A DNA stretch of 64,000 nt, taken from Pseudomonas sp. FP2196. Lineage in GTDB: Bacteria; Pseudomonadota; Gammaproteobacteria; Pseudomonadales; Pseudomonadaceae. Within the stretch, counting starts at the first letter, position 1. Each line of letters opens with the position of its first letter. Shown piece by piece: positions 20,488-28,916 of this stretch. A program made the translations under genes and the position numbers. Where the stretch lies: assembly GCF_030687715.1 (NCBI RefSeq), contig NZ_CP117445.1, positions 5,542,501 to 5,606,500 of the forward strand, written 5' to 3'. The notes under the pieces are model-generated. The model was not told the DNA's origin. It did not search any database and was given only the letters and a program-made list of their open reading frames with translations.

Positions 20488-20532
20488 TCAGGCGCGCCAA
20501 CGCCAGCGGGCCAGGGCCTTGATGACTTTCAT
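20488..20532 (-). promoter_or_regulatory. Embedded trp leader peptide at the gph 3' end
   Basis: The last 14 codons of gph ([14 protein letters not shown]) contain two TGG codons five and three positions before the stop, exactly as in the separate leader before trpG. A ribosome finishing gph would stall here when charged tRNA-Trp is scarce, 72 nt before trpE. An internal restart at the ATG (20530-20532) is possible, but I see no good ribosome-binding site for it. Confidence 0.6.
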
Positions 20533-21306
20533 CCAGAGTTTGCGAGTGACCACCACGATGGCGTTTCCAGCAGGGGGTTGAACAGCGTCGGGCAACGTTA
20601 TCCCACCGGCCAGATCCAGGCAACCGGGAATTAGCTTGCGCAGGTCGTCGATCACCAGCGCCGGGGATTCTTCGGCAATTGGCCGGCCATGGTTATAGCC
20701 ATAACTCAGCGCCACGCATTTGACCCCCGCCGCTTTCGCCGCCAGCACATCGCTGCGCGAGTCGCCGACGAACAGCGATTGCGAGGCCGGAATGTTGGCC
20801 ATTTTCATCACGAAGAACAGCGCCGCCGGATCAGGCTTCTTCTGCGGCAGGGTGTCGCCACCAATGATCCACTTGAAGTAGCGGCCGATCTTCATCTGAT
20901 CCAGCAGCGGTGCGACGAAACGCTCCGGCTTGTTGGTGATCAGTGCCATCGCCACGCCCTGCTTGTGCAGCCATTTCAGGGTGTCGCGCACGCCGGGATA
21001 GACCACGGTCAGCTCATGGCTGGCGCCATAGGCCTCCATGAACACTTCCAGCGCGCGCTCGGCCTCGACGTCGTCGACGGCCGAGTGATCAATACCGCCG
21101 GCCAGCGCACGACGCACCAACACTGGCGCGCCGTTGCCGACCCACTCGCGCACCGACTCGATGCCCGCAGGCTGGCGGCCGAGGCTGAGCAGCATGTTGT
21201 CCACCGCCGCCGCCAGGTCGGGAACCGAGTCGATCAGCGTGCCATCCAGATCGAACATCACCAACCGTGGCAGTTTGCCCGGAAACAGCTGCTCAAAACC
21301 GCTCAT
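20488..21306 (-). CDS. gph: Phosphoglycolate phosphatase
   Basis: HAD-family phosphatase of 272 aa that removes 2-phosphoglycolate. It has HAD motif [11 protein letters not shown] near residue 18, motif [12 protein letters not shown], motif [11 protein letters not shown] and motif [18 protein letters not shown]. Its ATG overlaps the rpe stop by 4 bp. The protein is about 20 residues longer than E. coli Gph; the extra tail ends in ARWRWRA and matches the trpG leader peptide, so its 3' end appears to be kept for trpE regulation. Confidence 0.94.
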   Translation of the reverse strand: MSGFEQLFPGKLPRLVMFDLDGTLIDSVPDLAAAVDNMLLSLGRQPAGIESVREWVGNGAPVLVRRALAGGIDHSAVDDVEAERALEVFMEAYGASHELTVVYPGVRDTLKWLHKQGVAMALITNKPERFVAPLLDQMKIGRYFKWIIGGDTLPQKKPDPAALFFVMKMANIPASQSLFVGDSRSDVLAAKAAGVKCVALSYGYNHGRPIAEESPALVIDDLRKLIPGCLDLAGGITLPDAVQPPAGNAIVVVTRKLWMKVIKALARWRWRA

Positions 21307-21977
21307 GGGCGTGCCAGTGCCAGTTCGGAACGCATCTTGTCGATGACTTCCTGATAGTTCGGCGCGTTGAAGATCGCCGAGCCGGCAACAAAGGTGTCAG
21401 CGCCAGCGGCAGCGATTTCACGGATGTTGTTGACGTTGACGCCGCCGTCGATTTCCAGACGGATGTCACGGCCCGACGCATCGATGATCGCCCGCGCTTC
21501 ACGCAGTTTGTCGAGGGTGCCGGGAATGAACTTCTGCCCGCCAAAGCCTGGGTTGACGCTCATCAGCAAGACCATGTCGACTTTGTCGATCACGTACTTG
21601 AGCACGTCCAGCGGGGTCGCCGGGTTGAACACCAGACCGGATTTGCAGCCGCCCTCGCGGATCAGCTGCAACGAGCGATCAACGTGCAGCGTGGCTTCCG
21701 GGTGGAAGGTGATGTAAGTAGCGCCGGCCTCGATGAAGTCGCCAACGATGCGATCCACCGGGCTGACCATCAGGTGCGCGTCGATCGGCGCGGTGACGCC
21801 GTACTTGCGCAACGCGGCGCACACCATCGGACCGATGGTCAGGTTCGGCACGTAGTGGTTGTCCATGACATCGAAGTGAACGAAGTCGGCACCGGCGGCG
21901 AGGACGTTGTCCACTTCTTCGCCGAGGCGGGCGAAGTCGGCAGAGAGAATCGACGGAGCAATTACGAAGGGCTGCAT
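21303..21977 (-). CDS. rpe: Ribulose-phosphate 3-epimerase
   Basis: Interconverts ribulose-5-phosphate and xylulose-5-phosphate. It is a 224-aa TIM barrel with the metal/active-site residues in [43 protein letters not shown] and EIDGGVN. The start at 21977 has AAAAGGTG upstream; an in-frame start 66 bp further is less likely. It is translationally coupled to gph and is the first gene of rpe-gph-trpE. Confidence 0.96.
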   Translation of the reverse strand: MQPFVIAPSILSADFARLGEEVDNVLAAGADFVHFDVMDNHYVPNLTIGPMVCAALRKYGVTAPIDAHLMVSPVDRIVGDFIEAGATYITFHPEATLHVDRSLQLIREGGCKSGLVFNPATPLDVLKYVIDKVDMVLLMSVNPGFGGQKFIPGTLDKLREARAIIDASGRDIRLEIDGGVNVNNIREIAAAGADTFVAGSAIFNAPNYQEVIDKMRSELALARP

Positions 21978-22057
21978 GACGCACCTTTTCTGAGCTAAAT
22001 CACGATGGCGCGCATTGTATACCTCAAGTTTCCGCGCGCGCACCGTGACCGCGATGA

Positions 22058-23206
22058 TCAGTAGGCTGCGCGGTAGATCTTCTCGATATCGATGGCGCTG
22101 AGCTTGCGCGGGTTATTGCGCATCAAGCGCTCGATTCCCGCGGCCTCCACGGCCATGGCCGGGATCGCGTCTTCCGGTACCCCGAAACTGCGCAGGCCGA
22201 CGGGAATTTCCACCGCCACACACAGGTCGGTCATCGCCTGCACGGCTTTGTCCGCCGCTTCGCTGGCACTCAGATGAGCGGTCTTCACCCCCATGGCCTC
22301 GGCGATATCCTGCATGCGCTCGACGCAGGCCATCTTGTTCCAGGTCATGACATACGGCAGCAGCAAGGCATTGCTGACGCCATGGGCGATGTTGAAACGC
22401 CCGCCCAGTGGATAGGCCAGCGCATGCACCGCGCCGACACCGGCGTTGCCGAACGCCATGCCGGCCATCAGGCTGGCGGTGGCCATGTCTTCGCGGGCTT
22501 GCAGGTTGGCGCCGTTGGCGTAGGCCTTGGGCAAGGCGTTGGCGATCAGTTTTATTGCGCCGATGGCCAGGGAGTCGGTGATCGGCGAGGCATTCACCGA
22601 CAGATAGGATTCGATGGCGTGCACCAGCGCATCGACGCCACTGGCCGCAGTGACACTGCGCGGACAGGTCAGGGTCATTTGCGGGCTGACCAGCGCCACG
22701 TCCGGTAATAGAAAGTCGCTGACGATGCCTTTCTTCAGTTGCGCAACTTTGTCGGAAAGGATGGCGACGTTGGTCACTTCCGAACCGGTGCCGGCGGTGG
22801 TCGGTATGGCGATCAGCGGCGGGCCTTTGCGTGGCACCTGTTCGACGCCGAACAGATCTTCCAGCGCGCCGTGATAACCGGCATAGGCCGCGACACTCTT
22901 GGCGATGTCGATGGCACTGCCGCCACCGAGACCGATCAAGCCGTCATGCCCGCCCTCGCGATAGACACGCATGCAGTCTTCGACGATGGCGATTTCCGGA
23001 TCCGGCAGCACCCGGTCAAAAATCTCGTACTCGCGCCCGCCCAATTGGCACAGCGCCAGCTCCACGGTGCCGGATTTGACCAGCGCGGCGTCGGTGACGA
23101 TCAGCGGGTTGTCGATGTCGAGTCGCGTCAGTTCGGCTGCCAGTTGCTCGATGGCCCCGGCGCCGGTGATCAGTTTGTGAGCGATTTTGAACTGGGAAAG
23201 ACTCAT
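22058..23206 (-). CDS. Iron-containing (group III) alcohol dehydrogenase
   Basis: 382-aa NAD(P)-linked dehydrogenase. It has the cofactor-binding [17 protein letters not shown] near residue 95, the [13 protein letters not shown] loop near 140 and the metal ligands in [16 protein letters not shown] near 265-280. The start at 23206 ([12 protein letters not shown]) gives the family length. It sits between rpe and the agt transporter genes on the same strand, set off from both, with a REP pair on its upstream side. The substrate is not readable; 4-hydroxybutyrate-type or short-chain alcohol substrates are possible because the next operon handles 4-aminobutyrate, but this is a guess. Confidence 0.85.
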   Translation of the reverse strand: MSLSQFKIAHKLITGAGAIEQLAAELTRLDIDNPLIVTDAALVKSGTVELALCQLGGREYEIFDRVLPDPEIAIVEDCMRVYREGGHDGLIGLGGGSAIDIAKSVAAYAGYHGALEDLFGVEQVPRKGPPLIAIPTTAGTGSEVTNVAILSDKVAQLKKGIVSDFLLPDVALVSPQMTLTCPRSVTAASGVDALVHAIESYLSVNASPITDSLAIGAIKLIANALPKAYANGANLQAREDMATASLMAGMAFGNAGVGAVHALAYPLGGRFNIAHGVSNALLLPYVMTWNKMACVERMQDIAEAMGVKTAHLSASEAADKAVQAMTDLCVAVEIPVGLRSFGVPEDAIPAMAVEAAGIERLMRNNPRKLSAIDIEKIYRAAY

Positions 23207-23330
23207 CGTGCGCAGCCTCTTATAGATGTGGGAGCTGGGCACAAGATTAGCTGGGGATTTGGGGTTGTCTGCTATTCACCTCATGAATAACCGCCAGAAC
23301 ACCGACCGGATGCGGAGACGATCACTCACA

Positions 23331-23415
23331 TGTAGGAGCTGCCGAAGGCTGCGATCTTTTGATCTTGAACTTAAAAAACAAGATCAAAAGATCGCAGCCT
23401 TCGGCAGCTCCTACA
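23331..23415. repeat. Inverted REP pair, second family (36-bp perfect arms)
   Basis: Arms 23331-23366 and 23380-23415 are exact reverse complements (TGTAGGAGCTGCCGAAGGCT at the outer end, GATCTTTTGATCTT at the inner end), separated by 13 bp. It lies between agtD and the alcohol dehydrogenase gene. Related copies are at 28169, 32388 (degenerate) and 49188. Confidence 0.92.
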
Positions 23416-23441
23416 GGGGCGATTTCAATTCGAGACGTTCG

Positions 23442-24266
23442 TCAGACCTGAGCAGTACGCAGTTTTTCGCTGCGGCCGCGCAACCATTCCAGCGTCAGCA
23501 ACAGGATGACCGAGAACGCGATCAGCAACGTGGCTGCAGCGGCAATCGTCGGACTGAGGTTCTCTCGAATCCCGCTGAACATCTGCCGAGGCAACGTCGC
23601 CTGCTCAGGCCCGGCCAGAAACAACGTCACCACCACCTCATCAAACGACGTCGCAAAGGCAAACAACGCACCGGAAATCACACCCGGCGCAATCAGCGGC
23701 AACGTCACCCGACGGAACGCGGTCAACGGCGAAGCGCCAAGGCTGGCTGCGGCACGCACCAGGTTGTGGTTGAACCCCTGCAACGTCGCCGACACGGTGA
23801 TGATCACAAACGGCACACCCAGCACCGCATGCACCACGATCAACGAGAAGAAGCTATTACCTAGCCCCAGCGGAGCAAAGAACAGGTAACTCGCCACACC
23901 AATAATCACCACTGGTACCACCATCGGCGAAATCACCAGCGCCATCACCAGTGCTTTGCCGGGGAAGTCGCCGCGAGTCAGGCCGATCGCCGCCAGCGTG
24001 CCGAAGATCATTGCCAGCACCGTCGCGGCCGGGGCGACGATGATGCTGTTCTTCAGCGCGCGCATCCATTCCGCCGAGGCGAAGAAGTCGTGATACCACT
24101 GCAGCGAGAAGCCTTGCAGCGGGTACACCAGAAAACTGCCCGAGTTGAACGACAGCGGCACGATCACCAGCACCGGCAAAATCAGGAACAACAGAATCAA
24201 GCCGCAGAGGATCCGCAAGCTGTAGAACCACACCCGTTCAATGGGCGACATGTAAGGACTCAGCAT
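23442..24266 (-). CDS. agtD: ABC transporter permease AgtD (PotC-like)
   Basis: 274-aa inner-membrane permease with about six transmembrane segments and the EAA-type loop RAAASLGASPLTAFRRVTLPLI near residue 180, typical of spermidine/putrescine-type importers. GGGGA precedes the start at 24266. It is the last gene of agtA-B-C-D, 12 bp after agtC. By gene order and neighbouring agtSR it matches PA0606 of P. aeruginosa, where the system takes up 4-aminobutyrate and 5-aminovalerate (recalled). Confidence 0.85.
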   Translation of the reverse strand: MLSPYMSPIERVWFYSLRILCGLILLFLILPVLVIVPLSFNSGSFLVYPLQGFSLQWYHDFFASAEWMRALKNSIIVAPAATVLAMIFGTLAAIGLTRGDFPGKALVMALVISPMVVPVVIIGVASYLFFAPLGLGNSFFSLIVVHAVLGVPFVIITVSATLQGFNHNLVRAAASLGASPLTAFRRVTLPLIAPGVISGALFAFATSFDEVVVTLFLAGPEQATLPRQMFSGIRENLSPTIAAAATLLIAFSVILLLTLEWLRGRSEKLRTAQV

Positions 24267-24278
24267 CTCAAATTCCCC

Positions 24279-25526
24279 TTAGCTCAGGCGCAGGCGACTG
24301 GCGCCCACCAGCCAGCTGTAAATCAGATAAAGCACCACAGTCGCCAGCAGCAACAGCCCGCCCAGCGCGGTGGCCATGCCCCAGTTGATGCTGGTGTTGG
24401 TGTAGAACGCGACGAAGTAGCTGACCATCTGATCGTTCGGGCTGCCGAGCAACGCCGGGGTGATGTAGTAGCCGATGGCGAGGATGAACACCAACAGGCA
24501 CCCGGCGCCGACACCGGCATAGGTCTGCGGGAAATACACGCGCCAGAAACTGGCGAACGGATGGCAGCCCAGCGAGATCGCGGCGCGCATGTAGGTCGGC
24601 GAGATGCCTTTCATCACGCTGTAGATCGGCAGGATCATGAACGGCAGCAGGATGTGCACCATCGAGATGTACACGCCGGTGCGGTTGAACACCAATTCCA
24701 GCGGTTTATCGATGATGCCCATCGCCAGCAGCGCACTGTTGATCAATCCACCGGATTGCAGCAGTACGATCCACGCCGCGACCCGCACCAGGATCGACGT
24801 CCAGAACGGCAGCAGCACCAGAATCATCAGCAGGTTGCTTTGCCGCGACGGCAGGTTGGCCAGCAGGTAAGCCAGTGGATAAGCGAGCAGCAGACAAATC
24901 ACGGTGATGACCAGGCCCATCCAGAAGGTGCGGGCGAAGATATCGAGGTAGATCGCCTGATCCGGGGTGGCCGGAGCGATTTCACCGAGGTCGTCGATGC
25001 GGTGATCGACTGCCGCCAACAGGTAATACGGCGTGATGCTGCTGGTGTTGCGTTTCACCGCTTGCCAGTAGGCCGGATCGCCCCAACGTTCGTCGAGTGC
25101 TTCCAGTGCTTCTTTATAAGAGGCCGGTTCGCTGGCAAATGGCAGCGCCCGGGCGGTTTTGGTCAGCAGGCTGCGATAGCCGGCCAACTCCATGTTCAAG
25201 CGCTTGGACAGATCGCCCAGCGTCTGGTTTTTGCGCGCTTCGGCGAGGTCTTCGCCGGCCGCTTTGTACACCGGTTCAGCGGGCAGGCCACGGCCGTCCC
25301 AGCTGGCGATGGCCGTCACGGTGCGCGGCATGCCGCCGACCACTTCGGGGTTGCCGACGCTTTTGTAGAGCAGCGCCACGATCGGCACCAGAAACACCAA
25401 CAACAGAAACAGCACCAGCGGCGCAATCAACGCCTGGGCTTTCCAGCGGTTGACCCGCTCGGCGCGCTTGAGCTTCTGCTTCAAGGTGGGGCTGGTGCCC
25501 TCGTTCAGGGGAACGGCGATGGCCAT
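24279..25526 (-). CDS. agtC: ABC transporter permease AgtC with large periplasmic loop
   Basis: 415-aa permease, about 100 residues longer than PotB/YdcU homologues. After TM1 (about residues 32-54) a region of about 150 mostly hydrophilic residues (about 58-205) precedes the remaining five TM helices. The EAA loop (MRAAISLGCHPFASFWRVYF near 325) is normal. The start at 25526 (MAIAVPLNEG) has GGAG upstream. It forms the permease pair with agtD. Confidence 0.85.
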   Translation of the reverse strand: MAIAVPLNEGTSPTLKQKLKRAERVNRWKAQALIAPLVLFLLLVFLVPIVALLYKSVGNPEVVGGMPRTVTAIASWDGRGLPAEPVYKAAGEDLAEARKNQTLGDLSKRLNMELAGYRSLLTKTARALPFASEPASYKEALEALDERWGDPAYWQAVKRNTSSITPYYLLAAVDHRIDDLGEIAPATPDQAIYLDIFARTFWMGLVITVICLLLAYPLAYLLANLPSRQSNLLMILVLLPFWTSILVRVAAWIVLLQSGGLINSALLAMGIIDKPLELVFNRTGVYISMVHILLPFMILPIYSVMKGISPTYMRAAISLGCHPFASFWRVYFPQTYAGVGAGCLLVFILAIGYYITPALLGSPNDQMVSYFVAFYTNTSINWGMATALGGLLLLATVVLYLIYSWLVGASRLRLS

Positions 25527-25554
25527 GACGTACTCCGCAAATCTTTGATCGTTA

Positions 25555-25576
25555 CAGAGGTGGCGAACCACCTCTG
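25555..25576. promoter_or_regulatory. Hairpin between agtB and agtC
   Basis: Perfect 9-bp stem CAGAGGTGG/CCACCTCTG with a 4-nt loop CGAA, without a T-run. It lies about 30 nt upstream of agtC. Such hairpins, with the REP pair next to it, commonly stabilise the upstream binding-protein mRNA or cause partial termination. Confidence 0.55.
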
Positions 25577-25595
25577 TTGTGTTGAAACACAGCTA

Positions 25596-25689
25596 CCTGT
25601 GGGAGCGAGCCTGCTCGCGAAGAGGTCAGCAAATTCAACATCTATGCTGGCTGATCTACCGCTTTCGCGAGCAGGCTCGCTCCTACAGG
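25596..25689. repeat. Inverted REP pair between agtB and agtC
   Basis: Arms 25596-25621 and 25664-25689 (core TTCGCGAGCAGGCTCGCTCC / GGGAGCGAGCCTGCTCGCGA) are near-perfect inverted copies of the GCGAGCAGGCTC family. It sits within the transporter operon, just past the agtB stop. Confidence 0.9.
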
Positions 25690-25720
25690 GGTAGGCAAGC
25701 CCACCATCACCAGGCCTTGC

Positions 25721-26764
25721 TTATTTCGCCGCCCAGGAGTTGAAGCGCTGCTCCAGTTGCTCGCCGTTGTCAGCCCAGAAGCTGACGTCGATCTGCACCT
25801 GGTTGGCGATGTTTTCCGGGGTGGTCGGCATGTCCTTCAGGACATCCTTGGCGAGCAGCGGCACAGCCTGAGTGTTGGCCGGGCCGTAGGCGATGTTTTC
25901 CGAGTAGGTCTTCTGCTGCTGCGGTTGTACCGAGTAAGCGATGAATTTCTTCGCCGCTTCGGCACGCTTGGCGTCCAGACCTTTCGGGATAGCCCATGCG
26001 TCGAAGTCGTAGATGCCGCCGTTCCACACCACTTTCAGGTTGGATTCTTTCTGCACGGCAGCGATACGGCCGTTGTAGGCCGAGCTCATGACCACGTCAC
26101 CGGAGGCAAGGTATTGCGGCGGTTGCGCGCCGGCTTCCCACCACTGAATGCTTGGCTTCAGCTCGTCGAGTTTCTTGAACGCACGATCCTGACCACCCTT
26201 GCTCGCCAGCTCTTTGTAGACGTCTTTCGGCGCCACACCATCGGCCATCAGAGCGAATTCGAGGGTGTACTTGGCGCCTTTGCGCAGGCCACGTTTGCCC
26301 GGGAATTTCTTGGTGTCCCAGAAATCGGCCCAGCTGGTCGGTGCGGTTTTCAGCTTGTCAGCGTTGTACGCAAGCACGGTCGACCAAACGAAGAAGCCCA
26401 CGCCGCATGGCTGAATCGCGCCTTTGACGTAGTCTTCAGTCTTGCCGAACAGTGCCGGATCGAGTTGTTCGAACATGTCTTCGTCGCAGCCACGGGACAG
26501 TTCTGGCGATTCAACTTCCACCAGATCCCACGACACGCTCTTGGTGTCGACCATGGCTTTGACCTTGGCCATTTCGCCGTTGTACTCGCCGGCAACAATC
26601 TTGCCGTTACCCGCCGCTTCCCACGGTGCATAGAAGGCTTTGACTTGCGCTGCCTTGTTCGCCCCGCCAAACGACACCACGGTCAAATCCGGGCCAGCGG
26701 CCATTGCGCTGGCCGCCCCCATCAGGCCCAGGGTCAGGGCGGTGAACTTCAGGGATCTCAACAT
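25721..26764 (-). CDS. agtB: ABC transporter periplasmic binding protein AgtB
   Basis: 347-aa extracellular solute-binding protein of the PotD/YdcS type, with a signal peptide cleaved at about SAMA-A (residue 23). The mature part begins PDLTVVSFGGA and contains the polyamine-type WDLVEVE and WSTVLAYNADKL segments. It follows agtA by 48 bp. The ligand is predicted from operon identity (4-aminobutyrate/5-aminovalerate in P. aeruginosa); sequence alone would only say polyamine-like cationic ligand. Confidence 0.85.
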   Translation of the reverse strand: MLRSLKFTALTLGLMGAASAMAAGPDLTVVSFGGANKAAQVKAFYAPWEAAGNGKIVAGEYNGEMAKVKAMVDTKSVSWDLVEVESPELSRGCDEDMFEQLDPALFGKTEDYVKGAIQPCGVGFFVWSTVLAYNADKLKTAPTSWADFWDTKKFPGKRGLRKGAKYTLEFALMADGVAPKDVYKELASKGGQDRAFKKLDELKPSIQWWEAGAQPPQYLASGDVVMSSAYNGRIAAVQKESNLKVVWNGGIYDFDAWAIPKGLDAKRAEAAKKFIAYSVQPQQQKTYSENIAYGPANTQAVPLLAKDVLKDMPTTPENIANQVQIDVSFWADNGEQLEQRFNSWAAK

Positions 26765-26812
26765 TTATTGTTCTCTCCACGTGCAGGGTTGGTGTTGGTA
26801 TTGCCGGGGCGA

Positions 26813-27937
26813 TTAATGCGCCTCTAGAAGTGGGTCGAGCGCTCGAACGTGCTCGACCTGCCAGCCAAGCGGAACCACGTCACCGACCGCAAGCCCGGGA
26901 TCGAGCTCCGCAATCGGTTGTTTCACGAAGAAGTCGGTCTTGCCGCAGACTTCCAGGCGCACCCGGACGTGGTCGCCCAGATAGATGAATTCCGCCACCC
27001 TCCCTGAGAAGCGGTTGACGCATTGGTCGCTGGAGCCATTGAGGCTGACCCGCTCAGGGCGAATCGACAGGGTCACTGGCTCGCCGGTCTGGCCGACGTT
27101 GACCGCCAGTGCCTCGACCTTCTCGCCACGGCCCAACTCGACCACACAACGCTCACCGCTCTGGCTGAGCAAACGTCCGTTGAGGCGATTGTTCTCGCCG
27201 ATGAAGTTGGCGACGAAGGTGTTCTTCGGCTCTTCGTAAAGCGTGCGCGGCGGCGCGATCTGCTGAATTTCGCCTTGATGGAACACGGCGACGCGATCGG
27301 ACATGGTCAGCGCTTCACCCTGATCGTGAGTCACGTAGACCACGGTCACGCCGAGACGCTGGTGCAGGTGTTTGATCTCCATCTGCATGTGTTCACGCAG
27401 TTGCTTGTCGAGGGCGCCAAGGGGTTCGTCCATCAGCACCAGTTGCGGCTCGAACACCAACGCACGGGCCAGGGCCACACGCTGTTGCTGACCACCGGAC
27501 AACTGCGCCGGGTAACGCGAAGCGAACGCGTCGAGCTGAACCATGCTCAGGACTTTCTTGACCTTGTCGCTGACGTCGCTCTTGTTCAGGCCACGCACGG
27601 TCAGCGGGAACCCGAGGTTTTCCGCGACCGTCATGTGCGGGAACAGCGCGTAGTTCTGGAACACCATGCCAATGTCGCGCTTGTGCGGTGGCACGTTGTT
27701 GATCGCGCGCCCGGCCAGGAGGATTTCGCCGGCGGTCGGCGTTTCGAATCCGGCGAGCATCATCAGGCTGGTGGTCTTGCCGGAACCGGACGGCCCGAGC
27801 AGGGTGAGAAATTCGCCTTTGCGAATGTCCAGGTTGAGGTCTTTGACGATCAGGTTCTCGCCGTCGTAGCTCTTCTGCACTCCACGAAAGCTGACCAGCA
27901 CATCACTGGCCCCTGCGTTTGTATCGACCTGGCTCAT
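26813..27937 (-). CDS. agtA: ABC transporter ATP-binding protein AgtA
   Basis: 374-aa PotA-type ATPase. Walker A LGPSGSGKTT near residue 48, signature LSGGQQQR, Walker B LVLMDEP and the H-loop VTHDQGEAL are intact. The C-terminal TOBE regulatory domain spans about 285-370. The start is ATG 27937 (a GTG 6 bp upstream is also in frame); AAAGGTG lies upstream. It is the first gene of the agtABCD operon. Confidence 0.88.
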   Translation of the reverse strand: MSQVDTNAGASDVLVSFRGVQKSYDGENLIVKDLNLDIRKGEFLTLLGPSGSGKTTSLMMLAGFETPTAGEILLAGRAINNVPPHKRDIGMVFQNYALFPHMTVAENLGFPLTVRGLNKSDVSDKVKKVLSMVQLDAFASRYPAQLSGGQQQRVALARALVFEPQLVLMDEPLGALDKQLREHMQMEIKHLHQRLGVTVVYVTHDQGEALTMSDRVAVFHQGEIQQIAPPRTLYEEPKNTFVANFIGENNRLNGRLLSQSGERCVVELGRGEKVEALAVNVGQTGEPVTLSIRPERVSLNGSSDQCVNRFSGRVAEFIYLGDHVRVRLEVCGKTDFFVKQPIAELDPGLAVGDVVPLGWQVEHVRALDPLLEAH

Positions 27938-28268
27938 ACCCACACCTTTGTTGTTGATGACTGCTTGTGTACCAAGCCTAGTGGCTGGCGGCAGGCACGC
28001 AAATCGGGGTGCAGGAGAGAATCGCCTCAGCGGGATGGAAGGTTGGGGGTAGGGATTGCCCTACAAGGATGGCGCGCATTGGCAAGCGAGCCAAGAGCGA
28101 CAAGCTGCGAGCCGCAAGAACCAGCAAAAGCGGCTGTCGCTAACAGATATGCCCACACCCCCCCCCTGGTAGGAGCTGTCGAAGGCTGCGATCTTTTGAT
28201 CTTGTTTTTTAAGATCAAGATCAAAAGATCGCAGCCTTCGGCAGCTCCTACAGAGGATCGCGTTCAGG
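27938..28268. other. Intergenic region between agtR and agtA
   Basis: 331 bp without a gene. It must hold the agtA promoter (right of 27937 on the minus strand), though I see no strong hexamers. It also contains a C-rich run (about 28158-28166) and a REP pair (28169-28251). From memory, P. aeruginosa has an extra binding-protein gene (PA0602) at this place; no trace of it is seen. Confidence 0.6.
28169..28251. repeat. Inverted REP pair, second family
   Basis: Arms 28169-28203 and 28217-28251 are inverted copies with one mismatch (GTAGGAGCTGTCGAAGG versus GTAGGAGCTGCCGAAGG). It has the same sequence family as 23331-23415 and lies just past the agtR stop. Confidence 0.9.
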
Positions 28269-28898
28269 TTAGAGGAGTTTGTGTTCCATCGCGTATTTCA
28301 CCAGTTCGGCCAGCGAGGTGATGTTGAGCTTCTGCATCAGCCGCGCCTTGTGGGTGCTGATGGTCTTGCTGCTCAGGGCCAGTTGCTGGGCGATTTCGTT
28401 GACGTTGGCACCCTGGGCCAGACGTTCGAACACCGAGAACTCGCGCTCGGACAACAATGAGTGCAGCGGCCGCGTGTCGGTGAGGCCGACTTCGAAGACC
28501 ATGCGGTCGGCCAGATCCGGGTCGATGTAGCGCCCACCCGCCGCGACTTTACGGATCGCCGTCAGCAACAGCGCCGGGTCGCTGTCCTTGGTCGCATAAC
28601 CCGCAGCGCCAACCTTCAAGGCGCGAGCAGCCATTTGTGCCTCGTCGTGCATCGACAACACCAGAATCGCCGGCGGATTGTTCAGTGCGCGGATTCTCGG
28701 GATCGCTTCCAGACCGTTGACGCCAGGCATGGAGATGTCCAGCAGCACCACTTCGCAGGGCACATGGCGCAGGGTTTCGAGCAGTTGTTCGCCGTTGCTC
28801 GCCTCTCCCACCACTTGCAGATCCTTGGCCAGGCCAATCAACTGCTTGATGCCTTCACGGACGATGGTGTGGTCTTCGGCTACCAGTACACGGATCAC
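28269..28898 (-). CDS. agtR: Response regulator AgtR (NarL/LuxR type)
   Basis: 209-aa regulator: receiver domain (1-120) with acidic pocket AEDHT, phospho-acceptor Asp in VVLLDISMPG (about residue 54) and the conserved Lys in YATKDSDP; then a LuxR-type helix-turn-helix (about 145-205) with LSEREFSVFERLAQG and LSSKTISTHKARLMQKL. It lies 18 bp after agtS. In P. aeruginosa AgtSR activates agtABCD in response to 4-aminobutyrate or 5-aminovalerate (recalled). Confidence 0.88.
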   Translation of the reverse strand: MIRVLVAEDHTIVREGIKQLIGLAKDLQVVGEASNGEQLLETLRHVPCEVVLLDISMPGVNGLEAIPRIRALNNPPAILVLSMHDEAQMAARALKVGAAGYATKDSDPALLLTAIRKVAAGGRYIDPDLADRMVFEVGLTDTRPLHSLLSEREFSVFERLAQGANVNEIAQQLALSSKTISTHKARLMQKLNITSLAELVKYAMEHKLL

Positions 28899-28916
28899 GT
28901 TGTTCTCCAGATTCAG

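Noticed and set aside
18935..21977. Phage or tailocin genes near trpE
   Set aside because: Looked for because P. aeruginosa carries pyocins here; only estA, trpE, gph and rpe are present.
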